Shown here: piece by piece, positions 25,459-33,700 of the stretch
How positions within the stretch are numbered: the first letter of the stretch is position 1
Layout of the letters: each line of letters starts with the position of its first letter
Assembly: GCA_022795855.1 (NCBI GenBank)
Contig: JAAWHL010000020.1
Span: 1-34,616, forward strand
Direction: 5' to 3'
Length of the DNA stretch: 34,616 nt
DNA from: Lawsonibacter sp.
GTDB lineage: Bacteria; Bacillota; Clostridia; Oscillospirales; Oscillospiraceae
Translations under genes and position numbers: made by a program
Notes under the pieces: generated by a model
The model's database searches: none
The model's input: only the letters and a program-made list of their open reading frames with translations
Told to the model about the DNA's origin: nothing

Positions 25459-26301
25459 TCAAACGGTTTCGGTCAGCCAGACGTCCTGATAGGTTTCCGC
25501 CAGCTGGGCCCAGGCCAGACGCGCCTGCTCCTCCCCGGCGAACAGACCAAAGGCGGTGGGGCCGGTGCCGCTCATGGCGGCCCCCAGCGCGCCGCACTCA
25601 ATCAGGGTGTGCTTAATCTCCGTCACCCTGGCGGCCTGCCGGGGGGGGAGCACATCCTCAAAGATGTTGTACATCCGGCGTGCCGTCCCCTCCAGGTCCC
25701 CCGCCTCCAGGGCGGCCAGCACCCCGGCGGTATCCGGGCGGCGGCGCAGCTTCACCGCGTCCGCCCGGGCGAACAGCTCGGGGGTGGAAATGGAGAAGTC
25801 CGGCTTGCAGAGCACCACATGGCACCGGGGCAGAGGGGGCAGGGCGGTCAGCACCTCGCCCCGGCCCCGGGCCAGGGCGGTGCCCCCCAGCACGCAGTAG
25901 GGCACGTCGGACCCCACCTGTCCGCCGATTTTCATCAGCTGCTCCAGGGTAAATGGGTCCCCCTCCCGCCGGTTCAGCTCCCGCAGCACCGCCGCCGCGT
26001 CGCTGCTGCCCCCGGCCATGCCGGCGCAGACGGGGATGCGCTTTTCAATATGGATGTCCAGCGGAGGCTGGGGCCGGCCCAGCGCCTCCCAGAACCGGCG
26101 GGCCGCCGCCCAGGCCAGATTCTTCTCCCCTGTGGGGAGATAGCCCAGATTGCTGCTCACCCTCCCTTCCCCGGGGGCAATCTCCAGCACGTCGCAAAGC
26201 TGCACCGACTGCATCACCATGCAGAGCTCGTGATACCCGTCCGGCCGCCTGCCCAGCACATCCAGGGTCAGATTCAGTTTTGCGCGGGCCTGGACCGACA
26301 T
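25459..26301 (-). CDS. ispE: 4-(cytidine 5'-diphospho)-2-C-methyl-D-erythritol kinase
   Basis: MSVQARAKLNLTLDVLGRRPDGYHELCMVMQSV; IPVCAGMAGGSSDAAAVLREL; SGTGPTAFGLF. Confidence 0.95.
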   Translation of the reverse strand: MSVQARAKLNLTLDVLGRRPDGYHELCMVMQSVQLCDVLEIAPGEGRVSSNLGYLPTGEKNLAWAAARRFWEALGRPQPPLDIHIEKRIPVCAGMAGGSSDAAAVLRELNRREGDPFTLEQLMKIGGQVGSDVPYCVLGGTALARGRGEVLTALPPLPRCHVVLCKPDFSISTPELFARADAVKLRRRPDTAGVLAALEAGDLEGTARRMYNIFEDVLPPRQAARVTEIKHTLIECGALGAAMSGTGPTAFGLFAGEEQARLAWAQLAETYQDVWLTETV

Positions 26302-26319
26302 GACGGATCCTCCCTTGGT

Positions 26320-26381
26320 GGTTGCTTCTTTTTCTTAAAAAGAAGCAACCAGAATTTTTGGTGGAAAAACTTCGTTTTTTC
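26320..26381 (-). repeat. Two-hairpin dispersed element, copy 3 (upstream of ispE)
   Basis: GGTTGCTTCTTTTT-CTT-AAAAAGAAGCAACC (14-bp perfect stem, 26320-26350) and AAAAAC-TTC-GTTTTT (26365-26379); same layout as copies 1, 2 and 4 when read on the minus strand. Confidence 0.65.
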
Positions 26382-26383
26382 TT

Positions 26384-26482
26384 TTATTTTCTCCGAAACT
26401 TTTCAAAAAACTTCCTGTATGGCCCTGCCAGGACCAGTCCGGCGGCAGCGCCGCAGACCGCTCCGATCACAATGGCTTTCAT
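26384..26482 (-). CDS. 32-aa putative small membrane protein
   Basis: ATG...TAA on reverse strand: MKAIVIGAVCGAAAGLVLAGPYRKFFEKFRRK; begins 18 nt after the DUF1015 stop with purine-rich GCGGGGGTG upstream. Confidence 0.5.
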   Translation of the reverse strand: MKAIVIGAVCGAAAGLVLAGPYRKFFEKFRRK

Positions 26483-26500
26483 TTGGATGCACCCCCGCTC

Positions 26501-27787
26501 TCAGATTCGGATTTTCCGGGCCTCCAGGTAGAAGCGCTTATCCTGCGCCCGCCCCATGGAGAAGGTCTTGCGGGGCAGCACCCCGTCGTGGATGACGGTG
26601 GGGAACAGCTCCTCCTTGTCCATGGGGGGCAGCAGGAAGGCGATGGCGCGGGGCCGCGCGGCCAGCTCCCGGGCCACGTCCTCCCCGTGTATGTAGTCGA
26701 TATCGGCCTGGCTGTGCTCGCTGAGCCACCCGTCCAGAAAGCCCTGTAAGGTGGCCACCGGCAGGCGGGCGTCGGGATGGGGCACGGTAACAGCCCCCTG
26801 GGTGTAGCCGTGGAAGTAGCGCAGCACGTGTCCCTCCCCCTCCCCCTCGAAGGCCCCGGGGAAGGCGGCGCACAGGTCCTCCACCAGGCCGCGGGGGTCC
26901 AGGCCGGTGAGCAGGCGGTGGATGGGCTCAAATTCCAGGGACTCGTCGTGGAGGCTGCACAGCTCCGCCAGGGCGTAGCGGGAGGGCAGATTGGGCCACT
27001 GCTCCGGCCGGGTCAGCCGCTTGCGCCGCTCGTAGCACTCCTTGGCGGTGGCCAGGGAGTGGTTGCCGTCCCCCACGGCGAACAGCAGGAGGGGCCGGTT
27101 TTGGACCCCGTACTTCTCCTCAAAGGCCGCCGGGTCCGCCAGACGGCCCAGCTCCCGGGCGATCCGGGCCATCTGAACCGCGTTCAGACGCCAGCCCCGG
27201 ACGCGTCCCCCCTGCTCCATCAGCGCAAAACCGTACAGCGGCTCCATCTCCGACGTCTCCAGCGCCAGCGGCTCAATCACCCGGCGCTCCCGGTCGTCGG
27301 CCAGCAGCATCACGTGGGGCAGCTCCAGGGGGGCGTTCTTCCGCACCGCCACCCGGGGCGGAATGCGGGAGAGCACCGTCCCTTCGGTGGCCCGAATCAT
27401 GGAGACCGCCCCCGGCTCGTAGTCGTACTGCTCCAGGTCCACCATGCCCACCAGCCCCCGGCGGACCTTTCCGCTGCTCAGGGTGCGCTCCACATAGAAC
27501 AGGCTGTTGGGGTACTCGGCGAACACCCCTTCCCGGAGGTAGCGGGTCATGGTGTTGTTGATTTCCATGATGTCCGTCTCCACGCTGGGGCCCTCCAGGC
27601 AGCTCTCGGGCAGAATCAGCCGCAGGGCCGAGGGCGCGCGGCCCACCCGCTCCTCCACCCGCTGCCAGTACTCGGGCTGGGAGGTGTACTGGTCGCAGGC
27701 CACCACGCTCCACAGCGTCATATCGCAGTTTTGAGGCAGCAGGATATCCGCCGGCCGGAAGGGCAGCCCCTCAAAGTCGTTCTTCAT
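26501..27787 (-). CDS. DUF1015 family protein
   Basis: PFRPADILLPQ...WSVVACDQYTSQPEYWQRVE...; LLFAVGDGNHSLATAKECYE; matches DUF1015. Confidence 0.85.
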   Translation of the reverse strand: MKNDFEGLPFRPADILLPQNCDMTLWSVVACDQYTSQPEYWQRVEERVGRAPSALRLILPESCLEGPSVETDIMEINNTMTRYLREGVFAEYPNSLFYVERTLSSGKVRRGLVGMVDLEQYDYEPGAVSMIRATEGTVLSRIPPRVAVRKNAPLELPHVMLLADDRERRVIEPLALETSEMEPLYGFALMEQGGRVRGWRLNAVQMARIARELGRLADPAAFEEKYGVQNRPLLLFAVGDGNHSLATAKECYERRKRLTRPEQWPNLPSRYALAELCSLHDESLEFEPIHRLLTGLDPRGLVEDLCAAFPGAFEGEGEGHVLRYFHGYTQGAVTVPHPDARLPVATLQGFLDGWLSEHSQADIDYIHGEDVARELAARPRAIAFLLPPMDKEELFPTVIHDGVLPRKTFSMGRAQDKRFYLEARKIRI

Positions 27788-28014
27788 TCCGCGTCACTCC
27801 TATTCCGCTGTTCCAGCAGGGCGTCCAGCTTCTGTTCCACGCGCTCCAGGCGCTCCTTCAGCTCCCACCAGGCGCTCAGGCCGGCCCGCGCCAACGCCGC
27901 GGCCAGCAGCGCCGCGCCAATCACAAGGCCCCATCCCCCGGCAATCATACCCGCAAGGGCAAGAGCCCCTGCGGCAACCAGAAAAATTCCCAAAACGCCC
28001 AAAAAGATCCCCAC
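27784..28014 (-). CDS. Small membrane protein, hypothetical
   Basis: GTG start, MGIFLGVLGIFLVAAGALALAGMIAGGWGLVIGAALLAAALARAGLSAWWELKERLERVEQKLDALLEQRNRSDAE; overlaps the DUF1015 start by 4 nt. Confidence 0.6.
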   Translation of the reverse strand: MGIFLGVLGIFLVAAGALALAGMIAGGWGLVIGAALLAAALARAGLSAWWELKERLERVEQKLDALLEQRNRSDAE

Positions 28015-28016
28015 TT

Positions 28017-28616
28017 TTACAGCACTCCTTCAATGGCCCTCAGCAGCTCGTCAAACTCCTCATAGGCGGGCAGCTCCGGGTGGTCGGCCTTGATCTGTTC
28101 GGTGCTCTTGAACAGAAAGCCCGCCTTGCCTGCCTGAATCATGCCCAAATCGTTATAGCTGTCCCCGGCGGCAATGGTGTCGTAGCCGATGCTCTGAAGG
28201 GCCTTCACCGTGGTCAGCTTGGACTGCTCGCAGCGCATCCGAAAGCCGGTGATTTCCCCGCTCTCCGCCACCTCCAGGGTGTTGCAGAAGAGGGTGGGCC
28301 AGCCCAGCTTTTCCATCAGGGGCCGGGCGAACTGCTCAAAGGTGTCGCTGAGAATAATCACCTGGGTCCGGGCCCGCAGGGCGTCCAAAAAGGCTTTTGC
28401 CCCGGGCAGGGGGTCGATTCGGGCGATGGTCTCCTGAATCTCCTTCAGGCCCAGCCCGTGCTCCTTCAGAATGCCCAGCCGCCAGCGCATCAGCTTGCCG
28501 TAGTCCGGCTCGTCCCGGGTGGTGCGGCTCAGCTCCGGAATGCCGCTGGCCTGGGCGAAGGCAATCCAAATCTCAGGGACCAGCACGCCCTCCATATCCA
28601 AACACACAATATTCAT
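28017..28616 (-). CDS. thrH: HAD phosphatase, ThrH-like (phosphoserine phosphatase/homoserine phosphotransferase)
   Basis: MNIVCLDMEGVLVPEIWIAFAQASGIPEL; IILSDTFEQFARPLMEKLGWPTLFCNTLEV; AGDSYNDLGMIQAGKAGFLF. Confidence 0.88.
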   Translation of the reverse strand: MNIVCLDMEGVLVPEIWIAFAQASGIPELSRTTRDEPDYGKLMRWRLGILKEHGLGLKEIQETIARIDPLPGAKAFLDALRARTQVIILSDTFEQFARPLMEKLGWPTLFCNTLEVAESGEITGFRMRCEQSKLTTVKALQSIGYDTIAAGDSYNDLGMIQAGKAGFLFKSTEQIKADHPELPAYEEFDELLRAIEGVL

Positions 28617-28647
28617 CCTTGTTCTCCCTCTCCGTCAGCAAAATAAA

Positions 28648-28709
28648 GCGAAATACAGTTTCGCGCAAACGTTTTCTTTTGATCCTTTTCTTTTTCCAAA
28701 GAAAAGGAT
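28648..28709 (+). repeat. Two-hairpin dispersed element, copy 4 (between aminotransferase and thrH-like genes)
   Basis: GCGAAA-TACAG-TTTCGC (28648-28664) then ATCCTTTTCTTT-TTCC-AAAGAAAAGGAT (28682-28709, 12-bp perfect stem). Confidence 0.75.
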
Positions 28710-28729
28710 GGACAGCACCGGCAGGCGGG

Positions 28730-29917
28730 TTACTCCCCCCTGGCCTGCCTGCGCCGCAGGTTGGTCAGGAAGTTGTCCAGCCGGTTCAGGGCCTCGGCGA
28801 TATCCTTCATGGAGGCGGCGTAGCAGGCGCGGACAAAGCCCTCGCCGCCGGGGCCGAAGGCGCTGCCGGGGATGACCGCCACATGCTCCTCCCGGAGGAA
28901 GCGCTCGCAGAACTCCTCGCTGCTCAGGCCGGTGGAGCGGATGCAGGGGAATACGTAAAAGGCCCCCTTGGGCTCGAAGCAGGGCAGGCCGATGCGGTTG
29001 AGGTTTTCCACCAGATAGCGGCGGCGGCCGTCGTACTCCTCCCGCATGTGCTCAATGTCGCCGTCCCCATTGCACATGGCCTCCACGGCGGCGTACTGGC
29101 TGGTGGTGGGGGCGGACATGATGCCGAACTGATGCAGCTTGGTCATGGCCCCGATTATCTCTCCGGGGCCGAAGACGTAGCCCATGCGCCAGCCGGTCAT
29201 GGCGTGGCTCTTGGAAAAGCCGCTGACCACCACGGTGCGCTCCCGCATCTCCGGCAGGCTGGCCATGGACACGTGGCGCTGGCCGTAGGTCAGCTCGGCG
29301 TAAATCTCGTCGGAGAGCACCATGATATCAGTCCCCCGAAGCACCTCCGCCAGGGCCTCCAGGTCGGCCCGCTCCAGAATGCCTCCGGTGGGGTTGGAGG
29401 GGAAGGGCAGCACCAGGACCTTTGTTTTGGGCGTGATCGCCGCCCGCAGCTGCTCCGCCGTCAGGCGGAAGCGGTCCTCCTCCTTCAGCTCCACATACAC
29501 CGGCGTCCCCCCCGCCATCTCGGTCAGGGGCCCGTAGCAGACAAAGGAGGGCACCGGGATAATCACCTCGTCCCCCGGGTTCAGCAGCACCCGCAGGGCC
29601 AGGTCAAGCGCCTCGCTGCCCCCTACCGTAACCACGATCTCCCCGTTGTAGCTGTACTCCAGGCCGAAGCGCCGCTTCAGATAGGCGGCAATCTCCCGGC
29701 GCAGCTGGGCCAGCCCTGCGTTGGAGGTGTACTTGGTGTACCCCCGCTCCAGGGAGTAGATGCCCGCGTCCCGGATGTGCCAGGGGGTGACGAAATCCGG
29801 CTCGCCGATGCCCAGGGAGATGGCGTCCTTCATCTCCTCCAAAATATCAAAAAACCGGCGGATGCCGGAGGGCTGGATGTTCTGGATGCGCCGGTTCAGA
29901 ATCTGCTGGTAGTTCAT
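28730..29917 (-). CDS. Pyridoxal-phosphate-dependent aminotransferase class I/II
   Basis: AISLGIGEPDFVTPWHIRDA; PSNPTGGILERADLEALAEV; DEIYAELTYG; SGFSKSHAMTGWRMGYV. Confidence 0.92.
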   Translation of the reverse strand: MNYQQILNRRIQNIQPSGIRRFFDILEEMKDAISLGIGEPDFVTPWHIRDAGIYSLERGYTKYTSNAGLAQLRREIAAYLKRRFGLEYSYNGEIVVTVGGSEALDLALRVLLNPGDEVIIPVPSFVCYGPLTEMAGGTPVYVELKEEDRFRLTAEQLRAAITPKTKVLVLPFPSNPTGGILERADLEALAEVLRGTDIMVLSDEIYAELTYGQRHVSMASLPEMRERTVVVSGFSKSHAMTGWRMGYVFGPGEIIGAMTKLHQFGIMSAPTTSQYAAVEAMCNGDGDIEHMREEYDGRRRYLVENLNRIGLPCFEPKGAFYVFPCIRSTGLSSEEFCERFLREEHVAVIPGSAFGPGGEGFVRACYAASMKDIAEALNRLDNFLTNLRRRQARGE

Positions 29918-30399
29918 ACAAAGATATACTCCTTTTCCTGCTGCTCCTGGGGGCGGAAGACCAGGCGCTTCTCTTTATATTTCTTCAGAATAAAATGGGT
30001 GGCCGTGCCGGTGACCCCCTCGATGGGCGCCAGGCGCTCCGCCACAAACCGGGCCACCTCCCGCAGGGTGCGGCCGGAGATGATGACCGTCAGGTCATAC
30101 GAGCCGCTCATCAGATACATGCTCTCCACCTCTTCATACTGGTAGATGCGCTGGGCGATGCGGTCAAAGCCGTTGATGGACTGGGGGGTTACCTTCACCT
30201 CAATCAGGGCGGTGACCGCCTCCCGCCGGGTGCGGTCCCAGTCCACCACGGCCTGATAGCCCAGAATGACCCCATCCCGCTCCAGCCGGGCAATCTCCGC
30301 CTTCACCTGCGCCTCGTCCAGGCCGGCCTGGGCCGCCAGCTGGGCGGGCGTCAGGGTGCAGTCCTTTTCCAGCAGCTCCAATATCTTGCTCATATCCAT
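29914..30399 (-). CDS. Lrp/AsnC family transcriptional regulator
   Basis: ILELLEKDCTLTPAQLAAQAGLDEAQVKAEIARLERDGVILGYQAVVDW; SGSYDLTVIISG; ATGA overlap with aminotransferase start. Confidence 0.9.
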   Translation of the reverse strand: MDMSKILELLEKDCTLTPAQLAAQAGLDEAQVKAEIARLERDGVILGYQAVVDWDRTRREAVTALIEVKVTPQSINGFDRIAQRIYQYEEVESMYLMSGSYDLTVIISGRTLREVARFVAERLAPIEGVTGTATHFILKKYKEKRLVFRPQEQQEKEYIFV

Positions 30400-30540
30400 G
30401 CGCTCCTTTCCCGGGGTGCCGTTTTGTTTATAGATGGCATTCATTATATCCTATCCCGCGGGAAATTGCAACCTGCATCTGGGCCGCCCCTTCCGTCGGA
30501 AACGCGGGGGAAAAACGAGAAGAAAAATTCTTCCTTTGGA

Positions 30541-30569
30541 TTTACAAACGGCGGAAAAAGTGATAGACT
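30541..30569 (+). promoter_or_regulatory. Putative promoter of nifJ
   Basis: TTTACA - 17 nt - TAGACT (weak -10). Confidence 0.35.
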
Positions 30570-30629
30570 GATAGGCGTCGAAACAGACCGCTCCGCTCCC
30601 CTCTGCCGGGGGGCGGTACTGTCGTAGGC

Positions 30630-30662
30630 GGTTATAACCAAACGCTTATACAGGCTATAACC
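30630..30662. promoter_or_regulatory. Two tandem palindromic sites in the nifJ leader
   Basis: GGTTATAACC (30630-30639, perfect palindrome) and GGCTATAACC (30653-30662), 23 bp apart. Confidence 0.45.
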
Positions 30663-30758
30663 CGTTCCCCGTTTTTGCGGGAAAGGCAGGAGAGAGGCAG
30701 ACAGACCTGGACAGGCCGCCGCCTGTCCGCCAAATCAGGAAGAAAGTAGGGAACTTCT

Positions 30759-33700
30759 ATGGCAAGGAAATTCAAGACCATGGACGGCAACAACGCCGCT
30801 GCGTATGTCAGCTACGCGTTTACCGAGGTAGCGGGCATCTACCCCATCACGCCGTCCAGCCCCATGGCCGACTACGTGGATCAGTGGGCGGCCCAGGGAC
30901 AGAAAAATATTTTCGGCACCACGGTCAAGGTGGTCGAGATGCAGTCCGAGGCGGGTGCCGCCGGCACCGTCCACGGCTCGCTGGCCGCCGGCGCGCTGAC
31001 CACCACCTACACCGCCTCCCAGGGCCTGCTGCTGATGATCCCCAATATGTACAAGATTGCCGGCGAGCTGCTGCCCGGTGTGTTCCATGTCTCCGCCCGC
31101 ACCGTGGCCGCCCACGCCCTGAACATCTTCGGCGACCACTCCGACGTGATGGCCTGCCGCCAGACCGGCTTTGCCATGCTGGCCGAGGGCAACGTGCAGG
31201 AGGTCATGGACCTGGGCGCGGTGGCGCACCTGGCCGCCATCAAGGGCCGGGTTCCCTTCCTGAACTTCTTCGACGGCTTCCGCACCTCCCACGAGATCCA
31301 GAAGGTGGCCGTATGGGATTATAAGGACCTGGCCGAGATGGCGGACATGGACGCCGTGGCCGCCTTCCGCGCCCGCGCCCTGAACCCCGAGCATCCCACC
31401 ATGCGCGGCTCCCACGAGAACGGCGACATCTTCTTCCAGCACCGCGAGGCCGCCAACCAGTACTATGACGCCCTGCCCGACATCGTGGAGGAGTACATGG
31501 GCAAGGTCAACGCCAAGCTGGGCACCAACTACCAGCTGTTCAACTACTACGGCGCTCCCGACGCCGACCGGGTCATCATCGCCATGGGCTCCATCTGCGA
31601 CGTGGCCGAGGAGGTCATCGACTACATGAACGCCCACGGCGAGAAGGTGGGCCTTGTCAAGGTGCGCCTGTACCGCCCCTTCCGCGCGGACAAGCTGCTC
31701 TCCGCCATCCCCGCCACCGCCAAGAAGATCGCCGTGCTGGACCGCACCAAGGAGCCCGGCGCCCTGGGCGACCCCCTGTACCTGGACGTCATCACCGCCC
31801 TGTCCAACGCCGGCATCACCGACAAGACCGTCGTCGCCGGCCGCTACGGCCTGGGCAGCAAGGACACCCCGCCCCGCAGCGTCTTTGCCGTGTACGAGGA
31901 GCTGGCCAAGGCCGAGCCCAAGCGCCAGTTCACCATGGGCATTGTGGACGACGTGACCAACCTGTCCCTGGCTGAGCACAAGGCCCCCAACACCGCCGCC
32001 GAGGGCACCATCGAGTGCAAGTTCTGGGGTCTGGGCGGCGACGGCACCGTGGGCGCCAACAAGAACTCCATCAAAATCATCGGCGACCACACCGGCAAGT
32101 ACGTGCAGGCCTACTTCCAGTACGACTCCAAGAAGACCGGCGGCGTCACCATCAGCCACCTGCGCTTCGGCGACAAGCCCATCCGCAGCCCCTACTATAT
32201 CAACAAGGCCGACTTCGTGGCCTGCCACAACCCCTCCTATATCATCAAGGGCTTCCCCATGGTCCGGGACGTCAAGCCCGGCGGCGTGTTCCTGATTAAC
32301 TGCCAGTGGTCCGCCGAGGAGCTGGATAAGCACATGCCCGCCGACGCCAAGCGCTATATCGCCGAGAACAATATCCAGGTCTACACCATCGACGCCATCG
32401 ACCTGGCCGCCCAAATCGGCATGGGCAAGCGCACCAATACCATCCTCCAGTCCGCCTTCTTCACCCTGGCCAACGTGATGCCCCAGGCCGAGGCCATCCA
32501 GTATATGAAGGACGCCGCCACCAAGTCCTACCTGAAGAAGGGCCAGGACGTGGTGGACATGAACCACAAGGCCATCGACGCCGGAGCTACCGCCTTCAAG
32601 AAGTTCGACGTGCCCGCCTCCTGGGCCGGCGCCGAGGCCGGGAAAAAGAGCAGCTCCCTGTCCGGCCCCGCCAAGCTGGTGGAGATGGTGGAGAACATTC
32701 TCGACCCCGTGGACCGCATGGACGGCGACAGCCTGCCCGTGTCCGTCTTCGTGCCCCACGCCGACGGCACCTTCCAGCAGGGCGCGGCCGCCTATGAGAA
32801 GCGGGGCGTGGCCGTCACCGTGCCCGCCTGGGACTCCGGCAAGTGCATCCAGTGCAACCAGTGCTCCTACGTCTGCCCCCACGCCACTATCCGCCCCTTC
32901 GCCCTGACCGAGGAGGAGGCCAAGAACGCCCCCGCCGCCGCGGCGATTGTGGACGTAAAGGCCGGCAAGGGCAAGGGCGTGTACAAGTTCGCCATCGCCG
33001 TCAGCCCCCTGGACTGTATGGGCTGCTCCGTCTGCGCCAACATCTGCCCCGCCGGCGCCCTGACCATGGTGCCCCAGGCGCAGGAGCTTGCGCAGCAGGA
33101 CGTGTTCAACTATATGGTGGACACCGTCGCCGTCAAGGAGGATGTGGCCGACCTGACCGTCAAGGGCAGCCAGTTCAAAAAGCCCCTGCTGGAGTTCTCC
33201 GGCTCCTGCGCCGGCTGCGCCGAGACCGCCTATGCCCGCCTGATTACCCAGCTGTTCGGCGACCGGATGTACGTCTCCAACGCCACCGGCTGCTCCTCCA
33301 TCTGGGGCGGGCCCGCCGCCACCTCCCCCTATACCTTCACCGCCGAGGGCAAGGGTCCCGCCTGGGCCAACTCCCTGTTTGAGGACAATGCCGAGCACGG
33401 TCTGGGCATGTACCTGGGCCAGAAGGCCATCCGCGACCGCCTGGCCGCCAAGACCCGCGCCCTGATTGAGGTGCCCCACACCTATCAGCCCCTGAAGGAT
33501 GCCGCCCGGAAGTGGCTGGACACCATGGAGGACGGCCAGGCCAACCAGGCCGCCGCCAAGGAGTATATCGCCCTGATGGAGGAGAGCCTGCTCAAGGTGG
33601 ACGACGTCGTCGCCTTTACCTCCAGCCCCGAGGCCGCCAAGGTCTTCGGCGACCGTCTGCCCCAGTTCCAGGCCCACGCCAAGGAGCTGAAGGCCTCCGG

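Noticed and set aside
28397-30145. 582-aa plus-strand ORF opposite thrH-like/aminotransferase/Lrp genes
   Set aside because: Covers three coherent minus-strand genes with clear family motifs; composition is that of a shadow ORF.
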